Assembly: GCA_964036275.1 (NCBI GenBank)
Contig: OZ038438.1
Coordinates: forward strand, 17,427,918 to 17,491,917
Reading direction: 5' to 3'
Length of the DNA stretch: 64,000 bases
From: Litoditis marina
Lineage: Eukaryota; Nematoda; Chromadorea; Rhabditida; Rhabditidae
Shown here: positions 12,494 to 32,362 of the stretch, piece by piece
Position numbering within the stretch: position 1 is the stretch's first letter
How the letters are laid out: each line of letters starts with the position of its first letter
Notes under the pieces: model-generated
What the model was told of the DNA's origin: nothing
Database searches by the model: none
The model's input: only the letters and a program-made list of their open reading frames with translations
Made by a program: the position numbers and the translations under genes

Positions 12494-13060
12494 TATATTT
12501 GGCGCCAAACTCTGGCGCCCAGTGGCGCCAAATTAGAACAACGCCAGGCAAGTAGGGTAACGAGCGAAATGTTCCACAGATGTCCGAACTATGAACACAG
12601 TTAACGAATACGGCTTGGATACCAACATTTCTTTGACATTCTGCGCCAAAACGGTACCTTATCCGCCAATTGGCGCCAAAATTGAAAATAGGGTTTCTGA
12701 ACCAAAAAACAGTCGGAAATTGTGCTAATTGGTCGAGGCCATTCATTCCGAGTTATTTGTTACCAATTAGAGTAACTTCATATTTGGCGCCAAACGCTGG
12801 CGCCAAGTGGCGCCAAATTAGAACAACGCCGGGCAAGTAGGGTAACGAGCGAAATGTTCACAGATGTCCGAACTATGAAGATAGTTAACGAATACGGCTT
12901 GGATACCAACATTTCTTCGACATTCTGCGCCAAAACGGTACTTTATCCGCCAATTGGCGCCAAAATTGAAAATAGGGTTTCTGAACCAAAAAACAGTCGG
13001 AAATTGTGCTAATTGGTCGAGGCCATGTATTCCAAGTTATTTGTTATCAATAAGAGTAAC
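12494..13060. repeat. Tandem duplication (about 285-bp unit) rich in GGCGCC palindromes
   Basis: Two copies of a unit, the first from about 12494 and the second from about 12779, are nearly identical (shared GGCAAGTAGGGTAACGAGCG and AAACAGTCGGAAATTGTGC). Each opens with TTTGGCGCCAAA-like palindromes and has another GGCGCCAAA near its middle. More single GGCGC motifs flank the array at 12360 and 13080. Not coding. Confidence 0.85.
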
Positions 13061-13376
13061 ATGTTTCATATCTCAATTGGCGCGCCCGTTCGCGCCAATT
13101 GAGAAAAGATTTTCTTTGTACTGTAATGACGCATATTCCTCACAATACTCTGATTTCAATAAACGAAGTGGAAAAAAGCTGTTTTCCAACCAGTTTCGCC
13201 TATCACGCCAATTCAAGAGATTAATTAGCGCAAAAAATATTTTGAAAATCCAGGATCACATCGTTTGAAAACTTGGAACCAGATATCGGGATGTTTGATA
13301 GTTACCACTATTCAAAAATCGTTTTTCTAGTCAACTCTAGGAGTGGTTGTACTAGTACAACTAGCAAAAAAAGAAC

Positions 13377-13722
13377 AATTCGTAAAAAGTGGGGGACCAG
13401 GAAGTGTGTGAGTTTTGTTCGGTTTCACCGTTTTCTGCAAAAAGTGAACAATACGATGTTGTGAATGAGTGTGCAACAAAAAAAGAACAATACATTTGTT
13501 TGCACAACGGTTCACAACGTTCTTAGGGGAAACCACTAGGCACTTTTACGTTCAAGTTATACTTTGTATATTCTGTTTTTTGTGAACCGTAGTGCAAACA
13601 AATGTATTGTTCTTTTTTTGTTGCACACTCATTCACAACATCGTATTGTTCACTTTTTGCAGAAAACGGTGAAACCGAACAAAACTCACACACTTCCTGG
13701 TCCCCCACTTTTTTACGAATTT
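13377..13722. mobile_element. Foldback element with about 140-bp arms
   Basis: The left arm (13377-13516, with AAAAAGTGGGGGACCAGG) and right arm (13580-13722, with CCTGGTCCCCCACTTTTT) are near-perfect reverse complements around a 63-bp loop. Open frames on both strands come from the inverted arms. Confidence 0.85.
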
Positions 13723-14980
13723 CACGCTGTTTTTTGTCGCCGTCTAATAGCAGACCATTGAAAATTTCCATTTTTTTGTCGCGCGCTAGAAAAAAAGTGA
13801 AAATTTTCTGTTGAATTGTCGCTGGCTAATGATGGGCATTTGTCTGAGTATAGGTCAATCCTATTGATAAACGATTTACTAGTAAATTTGGGTGCAGAAA
13901 TGTAAACAGTATTCTACGTTTCACGCGGACACGTACAGTAGAATTCGAGGTCCTCTCCGTTTTTTGAAATCAGATTTGTGTATTTCTGTGGTCAATAATA
14001 CACGTTATCAACATAACACGATTAATTTAAAAAAGCGGAAAAATCACCGGAAATGTCATCTGTACATTGGTATTTGCAGGAATAGACGTACTGGGGTTCA
14101 TCTTCATGTACCGATGTTCTTGGTATATTTACGGTGTTCATTTTGTTCGCTTTCTCCGATATATAAGTGTCTTTCCAATGTTCAAACGAACTAATGAAAC
14201 AATTATTTCATCTCATAAGTATTTGTAATTTGTTTCATAATAGCCAAATTTCATCTAGAATCATGTTGTGAAAACGCGAGCCCGCTTTGGTTCACGTTAA
14301 ACTTGAACACTCTTATTTGAAAGCAAAGTTACTTAGTTTTATTTATAGGAAGATTCACAAAAGTTACTGTTTGCGAAGAGCGAATACGTACGTATACGGT
14401 CGTTCGGGAGAAAAACTGATATTTACTGGGCGAATCAACTTGGGAATCGTTTTATGCGATCGCCTGGGGATCGTGTATGAAACAGCAGGGTTCCTCAATG
14501 AATCGTTTGAACCCAACCTCCAATTGTGCAGTTTATCAGGGCTGAAAACTCTTACTAACGGTTCACTTTTGGTTTTTACTAGGAGTAGCGGTTCAGAGTT
14601 CAACCTATACGTTGGATTTCATGCTAGAATCCAGTCCTGCTTCAAGTTGGATGATTTAGTACGCAATTTGGATCGAGCCATCCACTCGAGAACCGACCGG
14701 CGGTTCCAACCAACTTGTTCGGTTGTCGAATGACTGGTTTGTGGTTCGACTTCCGAATCACACTATGTTCTGCTCAATGAAACATGCACTAAGTTTCTCA
14801 ACAACTAGAGTCCAACTTAGAAAATGTAACTACTTTAAGGAATACATTAGTTCACCCTTTCTGGTCAGATGGTTCGGTATTTACGTTAAATATACTTCTT
14901 TTAGATGAATCAGTTGTCATGTTAAAACTACTGCTTCGGTCGATTTCTTTTTGGATAACTAACATAGGAATTTCGTGACC

Positions 14981-15769
14981 AGGGTTAAATCCGCAGTAAA
15001 CCCGTAGTAAGGCGAACCCGTGGTAGATCCGCAGTAAACGTGCAGTAAACCCGCAGTAGATTCATAGTAAACTATTCAAAAGTGCGTGCTTCGTGTGGAA
15101 ATGCAATATTATAACTCAAAAACTGAAGGGATAACCGTATCGCAGATTATACAAATCAGTTTCGAGAAAATTAGCAGATATTTTTTTTCGAGTCTGACAG
15201 TTCAACTTTTTTCGATCGTTATGATGAGTTCCTGACAACTGCATTTCTACAATATGAGTATTCAATCGTTTAAAATGGAATGAATTGACATTTTACTTAG
15301 CAAATCATGATGGAAAACCATATAATGGAAATTTAAGAGAAGAACTTTCATAGTTATGGCTCATAACTTCAATTTCTTTACCAAATCATGATTGTCCAAA
15401 AATTTGTTCCGATATCCTGATGTACAACTAATATTCATGCATATTGGAAAATTGAATGCATTTTCACCCTTGAAAACAAATTTTGAAAAAAAAATATTTT
15501 CCGCCCGTACGGTACTTCTCCATCACTAGTCGTTGAGGTTTGAGTTGATTTCGGTTTAATTACCCAAGTTTCAGGTACTTTTCGAGAACAAAAAGGTATT
15601 CTATTTTCCTTTGATGTTGATAGGGAGCATGGAGCGCTCCTATTGCGTTAAATGAAACTATTTTTTGAAAAAGTATTATTTTAGATTGTTTGTGGTAGAT
15701 TTGAATATCAATTAGTTTACTGCGCAGTTACTGCGGGTTTACTGCAGATTTACTGCCGATTTACCCCTG
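14981..15769. mobile_element. Non-autonomous element with AGTAAACCC-rich inverted ends
   Basis: The left end CCAGGGTTAAATCCGCAGTA and the right end (GATTTACCCCTGG at 15757) are inverted relatives, each followed inward by several CAGTAAACCCG-type motifs. An internal stretch with TTAATTACCCAAGTTT recurs in reverse orientation near 59400, so the family is dispersed. Confidence 0.6.
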
Positions 15770-16220
15770 GTAGTACCGCGGTACTAACAGCGGTAAATCG
15801 GCAGTCAAACCGGGGTAGAACTGCAGTAACTTTGCTGTCAATTAGCGGTTTTTATTTCCCTGTGTAATGTTTAGCTAACTGGTAACAGATTCGCGTAATC
15901 TGAAAATAGCTGGAAATGGAGGGTCCGCAGGTTGATTTATGTTATCGTTTTACCAGTGATGATGCGTATTTCTTGAAGTGTGATTATGAAGGAAAAATTG
16001 GAAAAATATGTATTAGGACAATAGTTATTCGACTCACATGTTGTACTACAACATCCGACAAACCGTAAAATAGTATGAACTTAGAGCCTTTAGAAGTCCT
16101 GCAAAACTATTAGTCACTCCGTTTCGATAATATAAGCAGGACATTATGATCGTGTGCTCTCTCTCTGGGCACAAAAACTGGCGGCAGAATTCCTAAGTGG
16201 GCGGAGTTCTAGTGGAGAGC

Positions 16221-16507
16221 GCTGATTGGTCCAATGCGCTCGACAACCAATCACGCGCATCATGCCGCCTCGAAATCGTATTTTAGCACTACGAAGATAT
16301 TGAGAAACTTTACATAATTATTACTTTAAATGCTTTCCAATGTAATTACAACATTTAGAATCTTGTGGTATGCTTAAATACACATAGACGGTAATGCTTT
16401 TTAGTCGTATTTTGGTTGTGGCAGAGCGAAAATCGAAACGCAAGAACTTCTGATTTTCCCGCCAATATGAGGCCGTGCTCTCGTGACGCGCTTGTTATTG
16501 ATTGGCG
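16221..16507 (+). promoter_or_regulatory. H3.3 promoter region with CCAAT-type boxes
   Basis: GATTGGTCCAAT near 16224, AACCAATCACGCG near 16245 and TTGATTGGCG near 16498 are forward and reversed CCAAT boxes in a locally GC-richer stretch 230-520 bp upstream of the H3.3 start codon. The start codon itself follows an acceptor, so a non-coding first exon probably begins here. Confidence 0.45.
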
Positions 16508-16738
16508 TCCCTCAGTGTGTGGTCACGCGCTGTTCTCTGCTCTCGTTTATATTGGTTGTTCCAGTCATAACCAAGTTTTTGATTTAAACAGTAATTAATG
16601 TTCATCTTAGTTTGATGGAATTCACATTGTATTTGACGGTAACCTGACACGCTATCTCGCTCGTTGTTTTCTGGGTTTTCTCATTTATTTGTAGCAGTAA
16701 ACGGTTTTCAATAAAATTTCACGATTTTTCTTCCAGAT

Positions 16739-18473
<1,735 letters not shown>

Positions 18474-20177
18474 ATATTCCGAAGTTGTAAAATCTCTCAC
18501 TTGACCTCATTTATTATGCACATATGTTCATATTGTGTTGTATCTCATCGATAAATCTTTTTTCCATTTATTAAATTACATGAACAGACACCGGGAATGA
18601 CGACTTTTACAAAAATCGTAGACGCACATGCAATGATAATCGTGGGATCGACCGAAGTTCGATCTCACATGTATCGTGTTATCATCTATCTATCTCACCT
18701 GAGGAAGGTATTCTCGTGCTTTTAGGTCGTTTTTTTTGAGTTGATATTCCAAAAATTAGACAGTTGCTGGCTTTCCTGTGGAAATGGTGTGCAAGTTTTA
18801 GTCGGAATCGGATTCATTGGCTAGAAATGTGTAAGAAAGTCCTCCGACTTCACCCGTGTGAACTCGTCTTTTTTTGGGGCATTCAATGGTGCTCGTTGAA
18901 CTGTTCCGTGTACATCTGAAAACAAAAATACCTATATGCCGAGACACCGAATACGCTACTGAAGCAGACGTATATCTGACACATCCTCGGACTTATTCGC
19001 ATTCCGATCACCGTAACATTTCCGGAAGTTTCAATAACGACCGATACAGAATCACACGGAAGAACTTATTTGTTTCACTATCTCTCATCGTTACTTGGTT
19101 CGCTGGACGTAGCGAGGACATTCAAAATTGATACAGTCGGATCCGATACAGAATATCATGGCCAATTCACTGGAGAACCAGGTCCTTCCCGAATCGAATC
19201 GCGAACCAGTCACTGGAGAACCGAACCGACCGAACCGACTTTTGAACCGACCGGTTCTCAAGTGAATGCTTCGAACCGAACCGGGATAGAGTCATTTTAC
19301 CTTGTCTACGACTTGCTTGTTTAACTCATGATTAATGTCGGTTCGGTTCGAAGCATTCACTGGAGAACCGGTCTGTTCAAAGTCGGTTCGGTTCAGTTGG
19401 TTCGGTTCTCCAGTGACCGGTTCGCGGTTTGGTTCGGGAAGGACCCGGTTCTCCAGTGAATTCGCCATGTCGGATAAGAAGTCTTCGTGGTTGTAGATAT
19501 AGTTAACGTACAATTAGGTCTTCACGAAATACAAGTTGTATTATTGTGACAAGGCCGTCCGAAATTGAGCGAAATCAAACGCTATTTTTAGGTACATATA
19601 CTTCATTCGAATTCTTTTTTTGGTTCAATCTATTCCACGAACTCATAGATCTATTACAGTATACAGTTAAACGTTTTAAACACTCTAAAGGATCAAGAGA
19701 GTATGTTTATACGAGTTTCAAATAGAATACTTTATAAGAAGCTTTAATGGTTACTGTATGTGTCTACGTTTGGGTGGAAACTAAGTATACTGACGGTCAG
19801 TTACAGGTTAACCACAGGCTACATGATAAACCGGTTGACGTTTCCCAAGTGCATTTATAAGCGTTCTAGTGAATAAAAACGACATATGTCATTCTGGATT
19901 CTGTTCTGTGTTTGTAGTGACATTATGTTTTGAATCGATCATTCAGGGATTTTGGAATATTTCTTACACCATGTAAGACTACAAACTATCTAAATATTCA
20001 CATTTGCGATGTAAACTGCGAAAGCAAGAGTGACATACTTGACTTTTGCATATTTTATTGAAGGTATGTTAAACTTACCATCAGACAGTTATTTTGTTCG
20101 TGTTGTTCAAGTTCTTTTTGGTACTATTTTGTTCAAGTTCCTTCAATCGTTTCGTTCAATCGTCTCTCCCTAATTAC
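18474..20177. other. Intergenic DNA between H3.3 and a minus-strand gene
   Basis: It includes the H3.3 3' untranslated region and the hairpin at 19157-19469. No convincing exon was seen in the rest. Confidence 0.45.
19157..19469. mobile_element. Foldback element with about 130-bp arms rich in GGTTCGGTT
   Basis: The left arm (19157-19284) and right arm (19338-19469) are reverse complements sharing CACTGGAGAACC and GAAGCATTCACT, with a loop of about 53 bp. The outer ends read CATGGCCAATTCAC and GTGAATTCGCCATG. Confidence 0.85.
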
Positions 20178-23246
<3,069 letters not shown>

Positions 23247-23941
23247 CTACATGAAGAAGAGAAAGGGTCGCACAAGAAACTTTCAGAAAAGAAATGAGCA
23301 GTCGAAACTGATACTTGTTTCTGAACTTACACACAACTACAAGTAAAACCACAGAGCTGGATGCAGATTGTAGTTCGAATCAATGAGAGCATTTAGTGAA
23401 CGTCACTGGCTTTACGGCAAAGTAAAACTCTTCATCAATTGTGTGAAATAGCATATTACCTGCCTAAAATCTCAAAAACACTAAGAAACCTATTAGTCTA
23501 ACAATATTATGATGAGGGGTTGGAAGATAGCGAAGATGTAGTATGAAGTATGCCCTATTCTCTCTATCGGCAGTTATTACATCCATGAAATAGTTTGTCT
23601 TATTTTTAATGCGTTCTGGTCAGATATTATCAACTTCTGCAAAGAACTTCAAATTTTTGGTTGAAATGAAACAGATACTTTCATTTTCTTTTGAATTGTT
23701 TTTGAACTTGATTGAATATTGATTAAACAAAAACCGTTGTCGAGATTGCAGGAAAACAGCTTCTTTAATGTTAAAACTTCTATGAAAACAACGCTGGGGG
23801 TTTGAGATTTCCTGTGTGAACTTCTATGAAAAAATAAGGTGGTTCAAGTGTAGTGTATAGTGAAATACGCGCATTCCTGCTCACATACCGTACAAAATTG
23901 AGGTTTAGGTATGGAGTATGGTGAACAACTGCGGAAGACTG

Positions 23942-24216
23942 GGTGAATTCTATATCTAACCGGGCTTTTAGGTAACCTAACCTTTTTTTGGTAACCTATT
24001 TTTCAGGTTACCTCAGTAGGTAACCGGTTGGTTACCTAAAATCAAAAACCCGTTACCAGTTTTTCTAACGCAAAATGTGGTTTTTACCGTTAGTTTGAAC
24101 GGTAACCGGATTTTAGTTTCAGGTTACTTCCAGGTTACCTACCAAGGTAACCTGAAAAAGAGGTTACCAAAAAAGGGTTAGGTTACCTAAAAACCCGGTT
24201 AGTTGTAGAATTGGCC
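23942..24216. mobile_element. Element A MITE, copy 2
   Basis: Starts GGTGAATTCTATATCTAACC and ends TTAGTTGTAGAATTGGCC. AGACTG flanks both sides, a shorter or mutated target duplication than in copies 1 and 3. Confidence 0.88.
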
Positions 24217-24689
24217 AGACTGACATATCACATAACTTCTTAACCCTTTACTAAAAAAACTACTAAATCAATCTAAGACATTTCTCGCACATTCTAGGAA
24301 CCATTAGAAAAGTTTTGCAATGATAGTGTGGGTGTATAGAGAGATGGGTTATACGGAGTATATTTCCTTTAAAACATGTTGTACGAAGCTTACGAAGATT
24401 TTTACCTACTGAAAATTTCTATAATTTTGATTGTGGCAACAACGTTAATGTGTATAACTTAAATATACTTCTCAATTCAGGCTGCAAACCGACACTTTTC
24501 ATCTGAATCGGAATGAGAACATTTGTTTGGGATTCCCAATTCAGACAGAAAATCGAACAATTTTCAGCACCAGCGACAGTTTATGGATTATAGTGTTCTG
24601 ACTCAATATTGTGTGGCTTCTGAATAATGTTTTCGGGTACGACGAAAGATTGTAAAAGTGAAGGGGCAGGGGGTTCTGAAGGAGGGATC

Positions 24690-24775
24690 GGTGCGCTGTT
24701 GCTAAGGATGGCTCATGTAGAGCGCGGAGCGGCTGCGCGCGCGGTCGGTTATCCGCTCATATAAAGTTATTGCTC
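24690..24775. promoter_or_regulatory. GC-rich block between divergent genes, possible bidirectional promoter
   Basis: Sequence around GAGCGCGGAGCGGCTGCGCGCGCGG is far richer in CpG than the surrounding AT-rich DNA. It lies between the minus-strand TFPT-like gene and plus-strand GRB2. A second CpG cluster, GAGCGAGGCGGTCGGTCGCG, is at about 25237. The promoter role is inferred from composition and position only. Confidence 0.35.
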
Positions 24776-24926
24776 TTCCTTATTTAGAAAAAGAGGCCGA
24801 ATTCCATATGTTTTCAATCTCAATTTCTGATTCTATTTCTTATATAGCTCTTCATAATACGATATGTAGCCAGTAATTCCTCTGATTTCTAATATTTATT
24901 TATATATCAATCTGTATACATCTAAC

Positions 24927-25202
24927 GGTGAATTCTATATCTAACCGGGTTTTTAGGTAACCTAACCCTTTCTTGGTAACCTATTTTTCAGGTTACCTCA
25001 GTAGGTAACCGGATGGTAATCTAAAATGAGAATCCGGTTACCTGTTTTTCTAACGCAAAATGTGGTTTTTACCGTTAGTTTGGACGGTAACCGGATTATA
25101 ATTGAAGGTTACTTACAGGTTACCTACCAAGGTAACCTGAAAAAAAAGGTTACCAAAAAAGGGTTAGGTTACCTAAAAACCCGGTTAGTTGTAGAATTGG
25201 CC
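24927..25202. mobile_element. Element A MITE, copy 3 (upstream of GRB2)
   Basis: Full-length copy with the same ends as copy 1, flanked on both sides by the perfect 9-bp repeat ACATCTAAC. It lies about 170 bp upstream of the exon carrying the GRB2 start codon. Confidence 0.9.
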
Positions 25203-25310
25203 ACATCTAACCCGTAATTTATCTATTTTCTACTATCGAGCGAGGCGGTCGGTCGCGAATTTAGATGGCATATTTTCTGCACAGCCTCTATCTGAATGGT
25301 GTATTATTGA

Positions 25311-28186
<2,876 letters not shown>

Positions 28187-29664
28187 ATGCAAGGAACTAT
28201 CTTGATAATAGGTAATAGGACTCGTTCTAAGTCTCGTTTTAGTTCTTTATTTCTGAGCTTCTTCTCTGCCATAGTATTTCAACCGTTCATCATATTCCCT
28301 CCCAGTATTCTTGCTTACATTCGATGTCATACTCCTGTCAGTTTCTTTTTGCACGGATCTATGTTGCCGGCGCGATTGTTATCACATCGTCTTCGTGTTA
28401 TCTCTAATTTCTTCCGACCTTGTAGGGACTAATGATTGCTCGTAAGATTGTTAATCTGAAATACGCGTTGTATTTATTGTGTGCAGGTATCACATTTCAT
28501 TTAGTTATTAGAAGTGCTTTATCATGAATATTTCCGTTTAGTTGTACAGTTTGTTGAATAGTGTTCGGTCATATTTCTCCACTATGAATGAGTGATCACA
28601 AATCGGCCAATACCATTTGCTGATAGCGCGTTGCTCAGATATTTTTTTAGTGATAGTTGTTTTATCAAGTTGTCACATAACCATTTCACCGTCTTCTCAT
28701 GTCAGTTTCCATTTTCTCGAACTAATTATTGATGATGTTTGTAGTTTATATTTCCGATCTGCCGATAACCTGTACCAGCCTGTTTCGCACGTATTTTGCA
28801 ACGAGTCTGTTATCATTAGGATCGTTTAATTTTGTTTTCAAATAATTTTTCAGGTATTTCTTGCCTACTGTGTAGATAAATTCTGCTGTATTACACGTTT
28901 TATTTTATTTATTTGTGATCTAGTTCAGTGAATATCTTGGTGATTGTGTATGCATTTTTCTAAATAAACCATCAATTCGCTTAATGTGCGGGCTTGATGT
29001 CTACCAGTCGAACAATGCATGAGAAGCGGGCTGATATTGACCGTAATCAGAACGCGATAGTCTATCTAATCTGACCAAGCCCTATCAGTCAGTCCAGATG
29101 AGCGTCTTGATAGTCATAACTGTTCTCTGACATATTATTTTGACATGTAATTTATCCCCTTTTACTTTACTGAAACTTCAGGATATCTCAGAACGCGCGT
29201 TATTGCACAGTAGATTACCGTATTGTGTACCTGTCTGCGCAATGCCAGATTTATGTAAAACTGTTTTGGCGCTCTAGTATATTTTAGCGGTTCGGTTGTT
29301 CGCTTCTGGAAGCCGCTAGTGACCTAGAGACTTTTCATTTCAAATTACTAACCTGAAAAATGGTTTCCGAATACGGACTAGGTTACCTAAAAACCCGGTT
29401 AGGTATAGAATTCACCGAGTTGTAACAGTCCCCTGTATACAGTTTTTTTACTGAAAAAAGTCATAATCCAGCTATTCTGAACCGGAAGACTTGGTGTGAA
29501 CTGTTTCAGCCATTTCACCAATTACCACTCGAATAGATTTCTATTCTAGCACGGGTGTAGTGGGAGCTTTCTAGGTTCACTCCGTGTGTTTGTTCAAGTA
29601 TGGCTGTGGTTTCACCTACGTTACGTCATTGAATGTTTTATGTGAAACAAGGGTCGCATTTCAG
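28187..29664. other. GRB2 3' UTR and intergenic DNA up to sideroflexin
   Basis: AATAAA at 28963-28968 is the best polyadenylation signal for GRB2, implying a 3' UTR of about 0.8 kb. A fragment of element A (29380-29416) lies further on. No other gene was seen. Confidence 0.5.
29380..29416. mobile_element. Element A end fragment
   Basis: GGTTACCTAAAAACCCGG followed by TTAGGTATAGAATTCACC matches one terminus of element A; the rest is missing. Confidence 0.75.
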
Positions 29665-32362
29665 ATGACATTTGACCCGGATAGGCCGCTGCATGATCAG
29701 TCAACTTTGTATGGCAGACTACGACACTTTGCCGGTATTACCAATCCATTGATGACATTCACACCAACCTCAGAATTGCTCAAGGCTCGAGATCATCTTC
29801 GGAGGTGTAGGTGCTTGTTTTTTTCATTCTTCAATTGTTCAACATTATGATTATAACCTTTCCTTACAACAGCAACCGAGTTTTGTGAAGTAATAGAGCT
29901 TGTTAATTTTAATATCAATCGGTTGCTTTTGTAAAGAGAGGTTGGTTGCTTCTCAAAAGCAATCCGGTTGCTTCTTGGTTGCTTTGAAAATCAACCAAAT
30001 TTTCTTTACAAAAGCAACCGGGTTGACTTTTGGTTGATATCAACCCGGTTGCGTCTGTAATCCGCCACATTGGATTATGATACATTTGATCACTTTCTAT
30101 TATAATAATTTAGGTCGGAGGGTCAATTAATTGGATCATCCAAACAGTTTCTACATTCGCAACGTTTGGTTCAGTCAGCGTTTCATCCTGATACAGGAGA
30201 TCTGCAAATGTTACCCGGTCGAATGTGTTTCAATGCGTGGGGTGGGACAATGGTTTGTGGAGCCATGATGATTTGGTTAGTTTAGCATGAAAATATATTG
30301 CTGTTGAGTAATTGAATATACCTTTTCTCACATAACCACAATCAACCAGGTTGCATTTATTTGTAAGGAAATGTTTGTTGCTTCTGCAATTTACACTGGT
30401 TGCATTTGGAAACAACCCGGCTGGTTCTGTAAATTTCCAACTCCCCACAAAAGAATCATTATTACACCGAATCCGCCACCATTGTTTATCATATAAGCGA
30501 CTTTTGACTGGAAAACGTGATTATCAATCACGTTAATGTAAAGTTCAAAGCTAAGAAATCGATGTCGAAGTTTGGGTTAGACATGGTTCCTTCTGGAACT
30601 TTACTTTTATCGTAGAATTTGAACTGCTACAAACATACTGTTACATGTTGTAGTCTTGTAGGTATTGAAGAGTTTGACTAGTGCTTGTATGTTTATGCAG
30701 ATGCAGGTACAAATCAACACCCGCAGTTCTGTTCTGGCAATGGGCCAATCAGTCCTTCAACGCCTTGGTGAACTACACGAATAGAAACGCTAAAAGTACC
30801 TTGACTACTGGAGTGAGTTCTTCTTGGTTTTTTTTATAATTCGATCGAAACGTTAAAAATACTGTCATTCTATTGATATCAATATGGAGCATAACATTAT
30901 GCCAAACATAGTCATAATTCACTCTTGGGTTGTATTTTTCCCACGTTCAGAAATTTCCTGTAAAGATGTGAGTATTGTATTCCAAGAAACAAATATTTTT
31001 CAGGATATCGCGGTTGCTTATACCTCAGCTGTAACTGGTGCTCTCGCAGTTGCAGTAGGAATGAAACAGTATATTGCTAAGAAAAACGTCAGCTCGCTGG
31101 TTCAAAAGTTGGTGCCACTGGGAGCTGTGTTGGTGGCCAATTCGATTAATATACCAATGATGCGACAAAAGTAAGTTTTCCTCGATACCTCATCTTCGAA
31201 TCTTCATTTTCCTGATCAACATATTCTATGGGATTACTTTTTCAGTGAGCTCAAACATGGTTTAGAAGTTACTGATAGCGATGGAAGAGTGATTGGTCAG
31301 AGTAAAATGGCTGCTGTGAAAGCTATTTCGTCGGTGGTTCTGTCTAGAAACCTTCTCGTTATTCCGTGTATGGGTGAGTTGCTATTATTATTAGTTATGT
31401 TGTGTGTGAGTTCAACAGATGTGTAAAGTGGTCCGTGTTGTTTGTGGAGACAAGTCATCTACATACTTTCATGGGCATCATCACTAATCTGTCTCCAATT
31501 TACAAATAATGAGGGTGTTGGTATATCTCAGACCGAAACGTTGGTATATCTCAGACGGATATTATTTGTATGTGTTAGTTATTCTACAATAATCAACTTC
31601 ATCAAAGGTTTGTCTAAGCTGTTATCGAATGGTTTCAGCTGTCTTTTATTCTGTTTCTTACAGTTTTGACTCCGGTGATAATGGAAAAATTGTACAAAAT
31701 GCGATGGTTCGTCAAGAACATGAAGGTGCTCAACATTCCAACACAGCTGGTTCTCACGTTCGCATTGTAAGTTATTTACAAAGTCCTCTCACGAAGTTTT
31801 TGCAATATATATCGATATTGATCTTGTTCTTAGTTGGTTCAAATGCTTATTGAGCAACTGTTGAGCAAAGCAGAATGTCCCATCGTATTTGCTATTTCTA
31901 GTCAGCTAGTCACCCGAAGAAGGACATTATACTTGATTTTATCCTAACTATTACTGATATAACACTTTGAAACCGAATTATATGATCATTCTTTTGTCGT
32001 TACAGATACGGAGCAATGGTACCAGTAGCATGTGGACTGTTCCCTCAGCACAAGTGCGTTTTACATTTTTTTTTATTGCTATAAGATCTCAATTATTCTA
32101 GAAGTCAATTGAATAGTCACGTAAAGTTAGCATTCTTATGAGGAATCGTGCACTTTGTCATTGCACATTTCTGAGTTCTGCTGTGTTTAACATGTTTCAC
32201 GTGACTGCACAATTGCTGTGTTAAACATGATATACTTAAATTATTCAAATGATCTGTTGCAGTTCCATCGAGATGAAGACTCTGAAAAGGTTTGAACCAG
32301 AGGCGTACGAACTATTCAAAACTTCGGGTGTAGATACTTTGTACTTCAACAAGGGATTGTAA
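29665..32362 (+). CDS. SFXN: Sideroflexin (mitochondrial inner-membrane amino-acid transporter family)
   Basis: Multi-pass inner-membrane carrier; SFXN1-type members import serine for one-carbon metabolism. Eight exons: 29665-29804, 30114-30275, 30707-30812, 31004-31170, 31246-31373, 31664-31766, 32006-32053, 32263-32362, giving 317 residues, close to the family length. Signatures seen: DQSTLYGR (residues 11-18), FHPDTG (70-75), [19 protein letters not shown] (from 111), [21 protein letters not shown] and the C-terminal YFNKGL. ATG follows directly after a TTTCAG acceptor, so the true start could include an upstream exon, but the N-terminus as read has normal length. Introns 1 and 2 contain GGTTGC-type repeats and intron 7 an element B MITE. 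Exon 3 uses the second of two nearby AGs (GCAGATGCAG); the first would create a stop. Confidence 0.96.
29869..30063. mobile_element. Inverted-repeat element with GGTTGC/GCAACC motifs (SFXN intron 1)
   Basis: Several TTTACAAAAGCAACC-type blocks and their complements form a foldback structure about 195 bp long that ends near TCTGTAATCCGCCACATTGG. Confidence 0.6.
30339..30475. repeat. Diverged relative of the GGTTGC element (SFXN intron 2)
   Basis: Repeated GGTTGCAT and AACAACCCGG motifs, then GAATCCGCCACCATTG, which parallels the end of the intron 1 element. Confidence 0.5.
32096..32216. mobile_element. Element B MITE, copy 3 (SFXN intron 7)
   Basis: CTAGAAGTCAATTGAATAGT at the left and TTTCACGTGACTGCACAATT at the right, with the family core between. 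It fills most of the 209-nt intron. Confidence 0.85.

Larger units (their letters stand above)
11725..16190. other. Repeat-rich region without a recognised gene
   Basis: It holds the GGCGCC tandem duplication, a 140-bp-arm hairpin and an AGTAAACCCG-type element, all listed separately. Around 11940-12000 there is a short inverted repeat built on CGTTCGGGGAACG. Longer open frames near 14290-14730 lack an ATG, splice context or family resemblance. Confidence 0.5.

Noticed and set aside
12494..13060. CRISPR-like array of repeated palindromes
   Set aside because: There are only two long copies without spacers of constant size, in a eukaryotic genome; it is a tandem duplication.
13327..13814. Several frames of 60-80 codons on both strands
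   Set aside because: They follow from the near-perfect inverted arms of the foldback element, which mirror each other.
14287..14733. 148-codon plus-strand frame
   Set aside because: It begins without ATG, has no splice signals, no domain and lies in repeat-rich DNA with GGTTC motifs.
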